Positions 10,701 to 19,150 of a DNA stretch of 64,000 nucleotides are shown here, in pieces; within the stretch, counting starts at the first letter, position 1; each line of letters opens with the position of its first letter. The DNA is from Neorhizobium alkalisoli. GTDB taxonomy: Bacteria; Pseudomonadota; Alphaproteobacteria; Rhizobiales; Rhizobiaceae. A model generated the notes under the pieces. That model saw only the letters and a list, made by a program, of their open reading frames with translations. It was not told where the DNA came from and did no database searches. The stretch lies in the NCBI RefSeq assembly GCF_002968635.1, contig NZ_PVBN01000002.1:186001-250000 (forward strand), written 5' to 3'. The translations under genes and the position numbers were made by a program.

Positions 10701-11227
10701 GTTTTGAGCTCTACCAGCAGATGCTGGAAGAAGCGGTAGCGGAGGTGAAGGGCGACGACGAGATTGTCGATACCGGCTGGTCGCCGCAGATTTCCGTCGG
10801 CATCACGGTGATGATCCCGGAATCCTATGTGCCGGACCTGCATCTGCGCATGGGGCTCTATCGCCGTCTCGGCGAAGTCTCCGAACTTTCGGAGATCGAC
10901 GGCTTCGGCGCGGAAATGGTTGACCGGTTCGGACCGATGCCGCCTGAGGTACAGAACCTTCTGAAGGTCGTCTACATCAAGTCCCTATGCCGGAAAGCGA
11001 ATGTCGAGAAGCTGGAGGCAGGGCCAAAGGGTGTGGTCGTTACCTTCCGCGACAAGCAGTTCCCGAATCCGGCAGCGCTTGTGGGATATATCGCCAAGCA
11101 GGGAACGCTTGCGAAGATCCGGCCGGATCAGAGCGTGTTCCTGACGCGGGAGCTTCCCACGCCGGAAAAAAGGCTGACGGCCGCGGCCCAGGTGATGACC
11201 CAGTTCGCGGATCTGGCGAAAGCCTGA
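7721..11227 (+). CDS. mfd: Transcription-repair coupling factor
   Basis: This translocase removes RNA polymerase stalled at lesions and recruits UvrA. At 1168 residues it is full length. The N-terminal UvrB-like module (PAWDCLPYDRVSPS, VREVGEFAVRGGILDVF) lacks helicase motifs. The RNA polymerase-interacting CarD-like domain begins near residue 500 (SLVVHAEHGIGRFVGL). The translocase has Walker A GDVGFGKTEVALRAAF, DEEQHFGVKHKE, SATPIPRTL and QLRGRVGRS, and the TRCF C-terminal domain follows. It starts within the sdhE stop codon. The uvrA gene lies about 9 kb further on the opposite strand. Confidence 0.97.
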   Translation: MIPGFDAKKIAAAQVPLTISNVPPGMEPLVLAELARAGQPVTYIMSDGQSMPDLEQMLSFVAPEIPVLTLPAWDCLPYDRVSPSAYISARRLAALSGLISHRKKPHAAIVLVTVNAMLQKIAPSEIIESLAFSAKPGNQIRMDDIAARLERNGFERVATVREVGEFAVRGGILDVFVPGTEEPVRLDFFGDTLESIRSFDPASQRTTGQTRSLDLNPMSEVTLTPDTISRFRKNYLSLFGAATRDDALYQAVSEGRRYAGMEHWLPLFYDGLETAFDYLKGFRVVTDHTAREAANERSKLVLDYYEARRDSGTQGKGAAAQAAPYKPVSPGELYLNGKAFASALDAVNALRLTPFNEMDAEGRRVVTLDAHAGPRWAKSQTEDKEGDERVNVFDLVVKHIADKRAAGSKVLVTGWSAGSLDRLLQVLDERGLKRIKQIEKLSDLDTLEKGEAASAVLSLEAGFETDKIAVIGEQDILGDRMVRRGKRRKRGADFLTEVAGLDEGSLVVHAEHGIGRFVGLVTIEAAGAPRACLELHYADQAKLFLPVENIDLLSRYGSDAAEAQLDKLGGGAWQARKAKLKKRLLDMADALIRIAATRITRRAPVLTTPEGLYDEFAARFPYDETDDQANAIDSVRDDLGAGRPMDRLICGDVGFGKTEVALRAAFFAAMNGAQVAVVVPTTLLARQHYKTFRDRFRGLPITVAQASRLVAAKELAETKKGLTEGKVDIVVGTHALLGAGIQFANLSLLIIDEEQHFGVKHKERLKELKSDVHVLTLSATPIPRTLQLAMTGVRELSLITTPPVDRMAVRTFISPFDPLVIRETLMREHYRGGQSFYVCPRVADLPEIQAFLQSDVPELKVAVAHGQMPAGELEDIMNAFYDGKYDVLLSTTIVESGLDVPTANTLVVHRADMFGLAQLYQLRGRVGRSKVRAFALFTLPVNKPLTTTAERRLKVLQSLDTLGAGFQLASHDLDIRGAGNLLGEEQSGHIKEVGFELYQQMLEEAVAEVKGDDEIVDTGWSPQISVGITVMIPESYVPDLHLRMGLYRRLGEVSELSEIDGFGAEMVDRFGPMPPEVQNLLKVVYIKSLCRKANVEKLEAGPKGVVVTFRDKQFPNPAALVGYIAKQGTLAKIRPDQSVFLTRELPTPEKRLTAAAQVMTQFADLAKA

Positions 11228-11263
11228 TTCTGCTGGTCACTATTGCGCTTGGATGTCGCGGTA

Positions 11264-11300
11264 TCGGCCCTTGCGAGCCGCTTCGGTTCGCAAGGGCCGA
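11264..11300. terminator. Strong hairpin between convergent mfd and the DsbA-family gene
   Basis: TCGGCCCTTGCGA (11264-11276) pairs perfectly with TCGCAAGGGCCGA (11288-11300) around an 11-nt loop, giving a 13-bp stem. It sits in the 83-nt gap between two convergent genes, so it probably serves both as a transcript 3' end. It has no U-tract on either strand, so it is not a textbook intrinsic terminator. Confidence 0.6.
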
Positions 11301-11310
11301 ATCTGGCGAA

Positions 11311-11982
11311 TCAGATCATGCCTTTGCGGGCTTCGGCCTTGAGTTTCGCGATCTCCCGCAAAGCATTGACGAAGACGTCCGGGGTTTGCGCTCCACTCAC
11401 TGCATATTGTCCGTCGATGATGAAAAAGGGCACGCCGGTGACGCCCATCTTCTGGGCCGAATCGATTTCGGAAAGAACCGTGTCCTTGTCCGCATCCGTT
11501 GCCAGAAGGTTTTCGATCACCTTTCGGTCAAGGCCGGATTGCTCGGCGATATCTGCCAGCACCTTGGGATCGCCGACATTAAGCCCTTCTTCGAAGTTTG
11601 CCCTGAAGAGAGCGGTTGCGACCTTGTCCTGAGCTTCGCGGCCTTCGGTCATCGCCCAATGCAGCAGGCGATGCGCGTCGAGTGTATTCGGGCCGATCTT
11701 GATTGCCTCGAAATTGTAGCGGATGCCCACATCCTCGCCGAGCTTTTGCAGCATGGCATGGGCACGATCCACCGCGTCCTCGCCCCCGAGCTTGCGGGCC
11801 AGATCGCTCTGGTGATCGACGCCTTCCGGCGGATGGTCCGGATTGAGCCGGTATGGGCGCCAGTTGATGTCTACCCCGATCTCGTCCTGCACTTCGGCGA
11901 TGGCGAGTTCCAGTCGCGCTTTTCCCAGATAGCACCAGGGGCAAACGACGTCCGAAACGATGTCTATGGTCACGCGCTCCAT
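11311..11982 (-). CDS. FrnE-like DsbA-family thioredoxin-fold oxidoreductase
   Basis: A 223-residue protein of the DsbA superfamily, FrnE / 2-hydroxychromene-2-carboxylate isomerase-like branch. The start MERVTIDIVSDVVCPWCYLGK at 11982 has AGGAAAGGAAG upstream; an ORF extension to 12060 would overlap the upstream gene's end. The CPWC redox motif is near residue 13, then NWRPYRLNPDHPPEG, and the C-terminal thioredoxin strand with GVTGVPFFIIDG (the cis-Pro loop). It has no signal peptide and is thus cytoplasmic. FrnE of Deinococcus is a disulfide isomerase linked to oxidative stress tolerance; the same role here is inferred. It lies 34 nt downstream of the YejA-like gene and may be cotranscribed with it. 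Confidence 0.88.
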   Translation of the reverse strand: MERVTIDIVSDVVCPWCYLGKARLELAIAEVQDEIGVDINWRPYRLNPDHPPEGVDHQSDLARKLGGEDAVDRAHAMLQKLGEDVGIRYNFEAIKIGPNTLDAHRLLHWAMTEGREAQDKVATALFRANFEEGLNVGDPKVLADIAEQSGLDRKVIENLLATDADKDTVLSEIDSAQKMGVTGVPFFIIDGQYAVSGAQTPDVFVNALREIAKLKAEARKGMI

Positions 11983-12016
11983 TACGGGCTTCCTTTCCTG
12001 GGCCGGCTTGGTTCGG

Positions 12017-13831
12017 CTATTGCGCCCGTTTGTCCCACCAGGTGTTGAGCTGGTAGCCATAAAGCGGCAACTTCTCCGGATAGCTGATGTAGCTGCGGCG
12101 CGCCAGCCACTGTTCGGGTATGTGATAGAGCGGCACCAGATAATGGCCGGAAATCAGCAGCCGATCATAGGCACGTACTGCCGCCTCGAAATCCTCCTTG
12201 CTGCGGGCAGACAGGATGGACTCGATCAGCTTGTCGACATCAGGGTCGGCGACGCCAGCGAAATTGAAGCTGCCCTGCCGATCGCGGGAAGAGGATCCCC
12301 AGCGGCCTACCTGCTCGATGCCGGGTGAAAGCGTCGAGGGATAGGACTTGACGATCATGTCGTAGTCGAAGCTGCCGGAACGGGCCTGATATTGAGCGTC
12401 GTCGACGGTGCGAATCGACATATCGACGCCGATCATCTTCAGCGTACGCTGATAGGCGATAGCAAGCTTTTCCTGGTCCGGGGTCTGCGTCATCACCTCG
12501 AAGACGAGCGGTTTTCCCTTGGCGTCGGACATTTTGCCGTTCTTGATCGTGTACCCGCCTTTTTTCAGGAGATCGACTGCCTCCCTCATCACCTTTCGAT
12601 CGGCCCCGGAGCCGTCTGTTTTTGGCAGACGATAGGTGCCGTCGAGAACCGCAGGTTGGATCTTGTCCTTGACCGGTCCGAGGATGGCGAGCTCGCGTTC
12701 ATCTGCCGGTTTGCCGAGTGAAGAGAGCGGCGAATCCTGCCAGTAGCTTTCCGTACGGGTATAAGCGCCTTCGAAGAGGTTCTTGTTGGCCCATTCGAAA
12801 TCGAGGGCCAGAGATAGACCTGCACGCACGTTGACGTCGGCAAAGACCGGGCGGCGGATGTTGAACACGAAGCCGAGCATGCCTGTCGGAAGCTGCGGCT
12901 TGAAGGCATCCTTTATGACGTCGCCTTTCTGCACGGCGGGAAAATCATAAGCGCGACTCCAGTGCGTTGGGCTGCCTTCCAGATAGACGTCGATGACGCC
13001 CTTCTTGAAGGCTTCGAAGAGGGTGTTTTCCTGGAGGAAATATTCGATCGAGATCTGATCGTAGTTGTCGAAGCCGATCTTCGAGGGAATGTCCTTGCCC
13101 CAGTAATCCGGATTTCGCTCATAAACGATGCGTTCGCCGGGCGACACGGATTTGACGAGGTAGGGTCCGGATCCGACTGGCGGCTTCAAAGTCGACTGGT
13201 CGAATGTCGCAGGGTTTATGACGTGTTTCGGCAGTATCGGGGTCGAGGTAGCGAGGATGAGCGGAAATTCGCGGTCGACCTTGTCGTTGAAGGTGAAACG
13301 CACGCCGCGTTCGCCCACCTTTTCCATCTTTTCCACGGGCGCGAGCCGATTGGAAAAGGGAATGCGGCCCTTCTCACGCAGGATTTCGAACGTGAAGATC
13401 ACGTCCTCCGGGGTCACCGGCTGGCCGTCCGACCACCTTGCCTTCGGATTGAGGTTGAACTGTATGAAAGTACGGTCCTCATCCCATTCGACACTCTCGG
13501 CGAGCAGCCCATAAAGCGTGAACGGTTCGTCGCTGGAACGGGTCATCAGGGGTTCGTAGAGGAGGTGCCCGAAAATGGTGTCCCAGAGCCCGCGCGCGGT
13601 GGTGCGCATGCTCTTGAGCACAAACGGATTGAGGCTGTCGAAGGTACCGACCACCCCATAGGCCACCCTGCCGCCCTTTTTCACGTCTGGATTGACATAG
13701 GAGAAGTGCTTATAGTCTTGCGGCAGGGCCGGGGCGCCATGCATTGCGATCCCATGCAGGGGCTGGGCCGCCGCGGGCACGCCCATCAGAACGGCTGCGA
13801 TGAGGGGAACAAAGCGTCGCATCGAACTCAT
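12017..13831 (-). CDS. Extracellular solute-binding protein family 5, YejA-like peptide/microcin C type
   Basis: A 604-residue periplasmic binding protein. The start at 13831 gives a signal peptide MSSMRRFVPLIAAVLMGVPA with cleavage after AAAQ; upstream codons in the long frame lack conservation. After cleavage come HGIAMHGAPALPQDYKHF and KKGGRVAYGVVGTFDSLNPF, typical of the YejA branch of the OppA/DppA family, then SVEWDEDRTFIQFNLNPKAR and GSGPYLVKSVSPGERI. YejA with YejBEF imports oligopeptides and microcin C in enterics. Here no yejBEF permease or ATPase gene is adjacent, so the partner transporter must be encoded elsewhere. Confidence 0.87.
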   Translation of the reverse strand: MSSMRRFVPLIAAVLMGVPAAAQPLHGIAMHGAPALPQDYKHFSYVNPDVKKGGRVAYGVVGTFDSLNPFVLKSMRTTARGLWDTIFGHLLYEPLMTRSSDEPFTLYGLLAESVEWDEDRTFIQFNLNPKARWSDGQPVTPEDVIFTFEILREKGRIPFSNRLAPVEKMEKVGERGVRFTFNDKVDREFPLILATSTPILPKHVINPATFDQSTLKPPVGSGPYLVKSVSPGERIVYERNPDYWGKDIPSKIGFDNYDQISIEYFLQENTLFEAFKKGVIDVYLEGSPTHWSRAYDFPAVQKGDVIKDAFKPQLPTGMLGFVFNIRRPVFADVNVRAGLSLALDFEWANKNLFEGAYTRTESYWQDSPLSSLGKPADERELAILGPVKDKIQPAVLDGTYRLPKTDGSGADRKVMREAVDLLKKGGYTIKNGKMSDAKGKPLVFEVMTQTPDQEKLAIAYQRTLKMIGVDMSIRTVDDAQYQARSGSFDYDMIVKSYPSTLSPGIEQVGRWGSSSRDRQGSFNFAGVADPDVDKLIESILSARSKEDFEAAVRAYDRLLISGHYLVPLYHIPEQWLARRSYISYPEKLPLYGYQLNTWWDKRAQ

Positions 13832-14110
13832 GGTGAAGACGTCCTCGCTGATTCGAAGGCAAGATAACGCATACCCATATGGGGACCAACCCGGCCCTGC
13901 GCGCGAAAGAGTGAACGGCCGCGTTAACGCCTTGTGAAAAAATACGAAAGAGGGGGCTGGATATCGTGGCCGCCGCGATGTAACAGGTTTGCCGGACGGG
14001 CGGGTCATTCAAATGCCTCATTTCGCCGACAGGTGACGGGCAGTAGGACACCCCGAGGGAATAGAACGGCGTCTTGCCGTACCCACGGATTTCAGGAGAC
14101 GGATCTCGTT

Positions 14111-14764
14111 ATGATGCTTAAGGCAACCCAAGTTCTGCGGACGGCAATGTCCGTTCTCGCTCTCTCGGTTGGCGCAAGTGTGCTGCCGGCTGCAGCCCTT
14201 GCACAGGATGCCGCGGCACCTGCCGCTGCCGCTCCGGGTGCGCCGCCGCTCGGCTGGTTCAAGACTTGCAGCAAGCAGGATGACAGCGACATCTGCGTCG
14301 TGCAGAACATTATCGCCGCCCAGAACGGGCAGTTGGTCACGGCTGTCGGCCTGATCACCGTCGAGGGCAAGGTAAACCGCAAGATCCTGCAGGTTTCGGT
14401 GCCGACCGCGCGCCTCGTGCCGCCGGGCATTATCATGCAGATCGATGGCGGCAAGGGCCAGAAACTGGATTATGTCGTCTGCCTGCCGGACAAATGCACC
14501 GCGGAGGTGCCCTTGACGGACGCGATGATCGCCAGCCTCAAGAAGGGCAACGACGTCGTTTTCACCTCGATCAACTTCCGCCGCGCACCGAACCCGATCA
14601 AGGTACCGCTGTCGGGCTTCACCGGTGTATTCGACGGCCCGGCCATGCCGCAGGAGCAGATCGCCCAGAGCCAGCGCAGCCTGGAAGAAGGCCTGCAGAA
14701 GAAGGCGGAAGAAACCCGCAAGAAACTGGAAGACGCACAGAACGCTGCCAAGCAGGGCCAGTAA
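14111..14764 (+). CDS. Invasion-associated locus B (IalB) family exported protein
   Basis: A 217-residue exported protein. The ATG at 14111 follows CAGGAGACGG and opens a signal peptide (hydrophobic core TAMSVLALSVGASVLPAAA, cleavage near ALAQ). An Ala/Pro-rich linker leads into the IalB domain: GWFKTCSKQDDSDICVVQN with paired Cys, then DYVVCLPDKCTAEVPL with a second Cys pair, probably two disulfides. The C-terminus is a charged helix (QRSLEEGLQKKAEETRKKLEDA), likely coiled coil. IalB was named in Bartonella for erythrocyte entry, but the family is widespread in non-pathogenic Rhizobiales; its function here is unknown. Confidence 0.88.
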   Translation: MMLKATQVLRTAMSVLALSVGASVLPAAALAQDAAAPAAAAPGAPPLGWFKTCSKQDDSDICVVQNIIAAQNGQLVTAVGLITVEGKVNRKILQVSVPTARLVPPGIIMQIDGGKGQKLDYVVCLPDKCTAEVPLTDAMIASLKKGNDVVFTSINFRRAPNPIKVPLSGFTGVFDGPAMPQEQIAQSQRSLEEGLQKKAEETRKKLEDAQNAAKQGQ

Positions 14765-14787
14765 CCGTTCTCACGTTTCATTTGAGG

Positions 14788-14813
14788 AAAAGCCCGACCT
14801 TCGCCGGGCTTTT
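14788..14813 (+). terminator. Intrinsic terminator after the IalB-family gene
   Basis: AAAAGCCCG (14788-14796) pairs with CGGGCTTTT (14805-14813), a 9-bp stem with an 8-nt loop ending in a T run, 23 nt after the stop codon. Confidence 0.85.
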
Positions 14814-14834
14814 CTGTTAGGTGGTCCTGACAAG

Positions 14835-14862
14835 AAAGGCGCCGGCTGATGCCGACGCCTTT
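14835..14862. terminator. Hairpin terminator between convergent IalB-family gene and hspQ
   Basis: AAAGGCGCCGGC (14835-14846) pairs with GCCGACGCCTTT (14851-14862), one mismatch, 4-nt loop. It is followed by T's on the plus strand and by CTTT-containing sequence on the minus strand. It is a second stop signal for the upstream gene and lies 20 nt past the hspQ stop on the other strand. Confidence 0.7.
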
Positions 14863-14881
14863 TTGCGATTTACGATGCCGA

Positions 14882-15211
14882 TCAGTGAGCCAGAATGACC
14901 TTGGGCTTCAGCTGGCCTGACGGACCGCGATCGAAGATCTGGTAGACCTGAGGATTGCGTAAGGGGGCATCGCTCTCGTCATGTTCCAGGTTTTGTTCCG
15001 AAACATAAGCGACATATTCCGTCTCGTCGTTCTCCGCGAGGAGATGGTAGAAGGGCTGGTCCTTGTTGGGCCGGATTTCGACCGGAATGGCATTCCACCA
15101 TTCTTCGGAATTGGCGTATTCCGGATCCACATCGAACACGACGCCCCGAAACGGAAAGACCTTGTGGCGGACCACCTCTCCGATTGTAAACTTAGCGTTA
15201 CGTTGTTTCAT
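14882..15211 (-). CDS. hspQ: Heat shock protein HspQ
   Basis: A 109-residue HspQ (YccV, hemimethylated-DNA-binding-fold) protein. Conserved segments are KFTIGEVVRHKVFPFRGVVF, DVDPEYANSEEWW and DQPFYHLLAENDETEYVAYV followed by SEQNLEHDESDAPLRNP. In E. coli HspQ is a specificity enhancer and substrate of Lon protease and influences DnaA stability. AAAGGACA precedes the ATG. A good sigma-32-type promoter lies about 25-55 nt upstream, fitting its heat-shock role. Confidence 0.93.
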   Translation of the reverse strand: MKQRNAKFTIGEVVRHKVFPFRGVVFDVDPEYANSEEWWNAIPVEIRPNKDQPFYHLLAENDETEYVAYVSEQNLEHDESDAPLRNPQVYQIFDRGPSGQLKPKVILAH

Positions 15212-15233
15212 GGTGCGATGTCCTTTCGCATCC

Positions 15234-15267
15234 TAATGTGGGAATAGAATTCCCTGACATCAAGAGA
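15234..15267 (-). promoter_or_regulatory. Sigma-32 (RpoH)-type promoter of hspQ
   Basis: On the minus strand CTCTTGATG (-35, around 15259-15266) is followed after about 15 nt by CCCACATTA (-10, 15234-15242), close to the heat-shock consensus CTTGAAA / CCCCATnT. The hspQ start codon is about 23 nt past the -10 box. The rest of the 256-nt gap to the glnA terminator shows no convincing gene. Confidence 0.6.
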
Positions 15268-15467
15268 GTAATGCGCACCGCCCACCATCGTTCCATGGAT
15301 AGACTTAGGCAGGTATCTGTCTGCTTGGTTCTGTCGTTGCCGAGATTACGTCATGGAGGATAAGAACGATCGCGACGGCATGACAATACTCGAAAGTCTC
15401 ATCGAGAAGAACACGGCCGCGAGATTGGAAACCGGCGGCATCTCGTGAAGGGGCGCCCGTAAAAGGT

Positions 15468-15491
15468 AACGGCGGGCCTGAGCCCGCCGTT
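15468..15491 (-). terminator. Intrinsic terminator of glnA
   Basis: AACGGCGGGC (15468-15477) and GCCCGCCGTT (15482-15491) form a perfect 10-bp stem with a 4-nt loop, 28 nt past the glnA stop. On the minus strand it is followed by ACCTTTTA, a short U-tract. Confidence 0.82.
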
Positions 15492-15519
15492 CGGAAATGC
15501 CGATTGCAGAAGCGCCGGA

Positions 15520-16929
15520 TCAGGCCGAGTAGTACATGTCGAATTCGACCGGATGCGGGGTCATTTCGAAGCGCATGACTTCCGTCATCTTCAGCTCGAT
15601 ATAGGCGTCGATCTGGTCGTCGTCGAAGACGCCGCCGGCGGTCAGGAACTTGCGGTCGCGATCGAGGTTTTCGAGCGCTTCGCGCAGCGAGCCGCAAACC
15701 GTTGGGATCTTCTTGAGCTCCTTCGGCGGCAGGTCGTAAAGGTCCTTGTCCATGGCCTTGCCAGGATGGATCTTGTTCTTGATGCCGTCGAGGCCGGCCA
15801 TCAGCATGGCGGCGAAACCGAGATAGGGGTTTGCCAGCGGATCCGGGAACCGGACTTCGACGCGCTTCGACTTCGGCCCGGTTCCGAACGGAATACGGCA
15901 CGAAGCGGAGCGGTTACGCGCTGAGTAGGCGAGCAGCACCGGCGCTTCATAACCCGGGACGAGACGCTTGTAGGAGTTCGTCGTCGGGTTGGTGAAGGCG
16001 TTGATCGCCTTGGCATGCTTGATGATGCCGCCGATGTAGAAGAGGCAGCTTTCGGAAAGGCCGGCATATTCGTCGCCGGCGAAGGTCGGCTTGCCGTCCT
16101 TCCAGATCGACTGGTGTACGTGCATGCCCGAACCATTGTCGCCGAAGACCGGCTTGGGCATGAAGGTCGCGGTCTTGCCATAGGCATTGGCGACCTGATG
16201 CACGACGTATTTGTAGATCTGGATCTTGTCGGCGTTGCGCACCAGCGTGTCGAACTTCACGCCGAGTTCGTGCTGAGCGGAGGCGACTTCGTGGTGATGC
16301 TTTTCGACGACCACGCCCATTTCGGTCAGCACCGTCAGCATTTCCGAGCGCATGTCCTGCAGGCTGTCGACCGGCGGTACCGGGAAATAGCCGCCCTTGA
16401 CGCGCGGCCGGTGCCCGAGGTTGCCGGTTTCGTAATCGGTGTCGTCGTTGGAAGGCAGTTCCGACGAATCCAGCTTGAAGCCGGTATTATAGGGGTCTGC
16501 CTTGTATTTGACGTCGTCGAAGACGAAGAATTCCGGTTCCGGGCCGACGAAGATGGTGTCGCCGATACCGGACGCCTTCAGATAGGCTTCTGCCTTTTTG
16601 GCAGTTCCGCGCGGGTCGCGGTTATAGGCCTCGCCGGAAATCGGATCGAGGATGTCGCAGAAGATGACCATCGTCGACTGCGCAAAGAAAGGGTCCATAT
16701 GCACCGTGGCGGGGTCGGGCATGAGCACCATGTCGGACTCGTTGATGGCCTTCCAGCCGCCGATCGAGGAACCGTCGAACATGACGCCGTCGGCGAACAT
16801 GTCCTCGTCGACCGATGCAATGTCCATGGTGACGTGCTGCAGTTTGCCCCGCGGGTCGGTAAAGCGCAGGTCTACGAACTTGACGTCGTTTTCCTTGATT
16901 TGTTTCATGATTTCGCTTGCGCTCGTCAT
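15520..16929 (-). CDS. glnA: Glutamine synthetase type I
   Basis: Dodecameric cytoplasmic enzyme that assimilates ammonium into glutamine. At 469 residues it has GSI length. Landmarks: DGSSIGGW, the metal-site segment [34 protein letters not shown] and the ATP-site [17 protein letters not shown]. The adenylylation loop DLYDLPPKE carries the Tyr modified by GlnE, so this is the covalently regulated GSI-beta class. It lies 58 nt downstream of glnB on the same strand, the standard alphaproteobacterial glnBA operon, and ends in a strong terminator. GAGGAAGGTCAT lies just before the start. Confidence 0.98.
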   Translation of the reverse strand: MTSASEIMKQIKENDVKFVDLRFTDPRGKLQHVTMDIASVDEDMFADGVMFDGSSIGGWKAINESDMVLMPDPATVHMDPFFAQSTMVIFCDILDPISGEAYNRDPRGTAKKAEAYLKASGIGDTIFVGPEPEFFVFDDVKYKADPYNTGFKLDSSELPSNDDTDYETGNLGHRPRVKGGYFPVPPVDSLQDMRSEMLTVLTEMGVVVEKHHHEVASAQHELGVKFDTLVRNADKIQIYKYVVHQVANAYGKTATFMPKPVFGDNGSGMHVHQSIWKDGKPTFAGDEYAGLSESCLFYIGGIIKHAKAINAFTNPTTNSYKRLVPGYEAPVLLAYSARNRSASCRIPFGTGPKSKRVEVRFPDPLANPYLGFAAMLMAGLDGIKNKIHPGKAMDKDLYDLPPKELKKIPTVCGSLREALENLDRDRKFLTAGGVFDDDQIDAYIELKMTEVMRFEMTPHPVEFDMYYSA

Positions 16930-16960
16930 ATGACCTTCCTCGATGTAAGATGACGATGAA

Positions 16961-16984
16961 GCCCGGGGCCGGCGGCCGCGGGGC
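16961..16984 (-). other. GC-rich hairpin in the glnB-glnA intergenic region
   Basis: Within the 58-nt gap a run of G and C can fold as GCCC...GGGC enclosing the self-complementary GGCC-GGC-GGCC. It has no U-tract, so it may act as a processing or mRNA-stability element that sets the ratio of the two products. A role is inferred from position only. Confidence 0.35.
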
Positions 16985-16987
16985 GGA

Positions 16988-17332
<345 letters not shown>

Positions 17333-17384
17333 CTATCTCTCCGCTTCTCCCTTGAAGCAGGCTTTTACCCGCTCGGCCATGCCA

Positions 17385-17402
17385 ATGCAGTTATCGTGCC
17401 AA
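17385..17402 (-). promoter_or_regulatory. Sigma-54 promoter of glnBA
   Basis: On the minus strand the sequence TTGGCACGATAACTGCAT has GG (17400-17399) and GC (17388-17387) separated by exactly 10 nt, matching the -24/-12 consensus TGGCAC-N5-TTGCA with one change. The expected start of transcription is near 17375, about 50 nt before glnB. About 105 nt further upstream, TGTGCGTTGCGGTGCC (17501-17516) contains one good half (GGTGCC) of an NtrC-type TGCAC-N-GGTGCA site. The remainder of the 342-nt gap up to the nnrDE start is AT-rich and holds no other recognisable feature. Confidence 0.75.
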
Positions 17403-17668
17403 ACTCGGAAGGGACTTTCAAAAAAATAATGCGTTTTTGAGCGAAATCCCCGCAGAACGGCGTGTTCCGTGGCGAAAATGCTTCCACTTTTTCCGATTTT
17501 TGTGCGTTGCGGTGCCAGAATGGACGTTTTTCGGCATTTTCTCGAAACGTGAGGAAATGCGAATACAAGCAGGGTTATGATTAATATAAAGGCAAATGCA
17601 TATTTTTTGTGCTGGTCGAGGATTGCATCTCCGCTTGTTTTTTGACCATCTTTGCGTTCAATAGCAGC

Positions 17669-19150
17669 ATGGGCCTTTCCATCGATCATTTGCTTCTGAC
17701 ACCGAACGAAATGACCGCAGCCGACACCGCCGCTGCTCGGTCCGGGATACTCTCGTTCGACCTGATGGAACGGGCAGGGCGAGCCGTTGCGGCGTCCGCC
17801 TTGCGGAATTTCTCCTCAGCATTACGCTTCGTCGTCCTCTGCGGCCCAGGCAACAATGGCGGCGACGGTTATGTCGCTGCACGCGCGCTGGCTGAGGCGG
17901 GCGCGTCCGTCGATGTCTTCCATCTCGGTGAGCCGGAGGGACTGCAAGGGGATGCGCGGCGCGCACGCGACCTCTGGGAAAGATCGTCCAAGCCGCTCGA
18001 ATGCTATCAACCCGAGCAAGGTGATGTCGTAGTCGATGCCCTTTTCGGCGCCGGCTTGAGGCGGGACGTGCCGGAAGCCGTGGCGCTGGTGATCGCCAAG
18101 GTGGACGAGGCGAAAGTCCCTGTTCTGGCGGTCGATCTGCCCTCCGGTCTCTGCGGCCGCCGCGGCGTGCCGCTCGGCGCGTCTTTCACGGCCCGACATA
18201 CCGTCACCTTCATGACCCGCAAGCCGGGACATCTGCTGTTGCCGGGGCGGTCACTCTGCGGAGACATCGAAGTTTTCGACATAGGCATTCCGGCTCGGAT
18301 CATCCGTTCCGTTGCTGGCAAGATCCGTGAAAATAGCCCGCCTCTCTGGCGTGATCTGGTTCCGGCGCCGGAAGCGGGGACGCACAAATACCGGCGCGGG
18401 CATCTGGTTGTTTTTTCCGGCGAGGGGGCGAGGACAGGGGCCGCCCGGCTTGCGGCCACGGCGGGTCTGAAAGCCGGCGCGGGACTGGTAACCGTTTCGT
18501 CACCCGCCGATGCCTTGCCGGTCAATGCCTCGTCGCTCACCGCCGTCATGCTGCGTCAGGTCGACGAACTGAGCGATCTCCAGAGCTGGATGGGTTCGGC
18601 AAAGCTCTCTGCCTTCGTGCTCGGCCCCGGTTTCGGCGTCGGCGAGAAAACTCGTCAATTCGTCCTGACGCTCAAGGATCGGCCGCTGGTGCTGGATGCC
18701 GACGGCATCACATCCTTCAGGGAGCAGCCCTCGAAACTCTTCGACGCGTTTGCTGAGGGCGAGACCCGCCTAGTGCTGACACCGCACGAGGGCGAATTCT
18801 CCCGACTGTTTCCCGACCTAGCTGCGGATGTCCATCTCGGCAAAGTGGAGAGGGCAGTGCAGGCGGCGGCGCGGGCGCGCGCCGTCGTGGTCTACAAGGG
18901 GGCCGACACCGTCATCGCCAGTCCGGAGGGAGAAGCTTACATCAACGCCAACGGACCGCCATGGCTGGCGACAGCCGGTTCCGGCGACGTGCTGGCCGGC
19001 ATGATCGGCGCGCTCCTGGCGCAAGGCATGCCCGCTTTCGAAGCAGCGGCCGCCGGCGTCTACCTGCATGGCGAGGCGGGAAAGCGTGCGGGCAGGGGCG
19101 TGACGGCGGAGGATCTAGCCGCTCACGCGGGGGTCGCGCTGACCGGCTAG
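17669..19150 (+). CDS. nnrDE: Bifunctional NAD(P)H-hydrate epimerase / ADP-dependent NAD(P)H-hydrate dehydratase
   Basis: Repairs hydrated NADH and NADPH. It has 493 residues from the ATG at 17669; the frame extends to 17609 but those codons look unconserved. The N-terminal YjeF_N epimerase domain has GPGNNGGDGYVAAR, VVDALFGAGL and VDLPSGLCG. The C-terminal ribokinase-like dehydratase domain has KYRRGHLVVFSG, VLGPGFGVG, VLDADGI, LTPHEGEFSRLF, VVYKGADTVI and the ATP-site GSGDVLAGMIGALLAQG. No good ribosome-binding site precedes it, so the start is uncertain. Its stop shares CTAG with the stop of the convergent DUF72 gene. The location next to glnB is common in rhizobia. Confidence 0.92.
   Translation: MGLSIDHLLLTPNEMTAADTAAARSGILSFDLMERAGRAVAASALRNFSSALRFVVLCGPGNNGGDGYVAARALAEAGASVDVFHLGEPEGLQGDARRARDLWERSSKPLECYQPEQGDVVVDALFGAGLRRDVPEAVALVIAKVDEAKVPVLAVDLPSGLCGRRGVPLGASFTARHTVTFMTRKPGHLLLPGRSLCGDIEVFDIGIPARIIRSVAGKIRENSPPLWRDLVPAPEAGTHKYRRGHLVVFSGEGARTGAARLAATAGLKAGAGLVTVSSPADALPVNASSLTAVMLRQVDELSDLQSWMGSAKLSAFVLGPGFGVGEKTRQFVLTLKDRPLVLDADGITSFREQPSKLFDAFAEGETRLVLTPHEGEFSRLFPDLAADVHLGKVERAVQAAARARAVVVYKGADTVIASPEGEAYINANGPPWLATAGSGDVLAGMIGALLAQGMPAFEAAAAGVYLHGEAGKRAGRGVTAEDLAAHAGVALTG

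Noticed and set aside
8519..10843. Long minus-strand open frame (774 codons) opposite mfd
   Set aside because: Mfd is intact and full of conserved motifs; the opposite frame has shadow composition (Arg/His/Gln-rich) and no recognisable domain.
15305..15901. Long minus-strand frame overlapping the 3' half of glnA
   Set aside because: It is an antisense-frame artefact of GC-rich coding sequence: Arg/Pro/Ser-rich, no motifs, and it runs through the glnA terminator.
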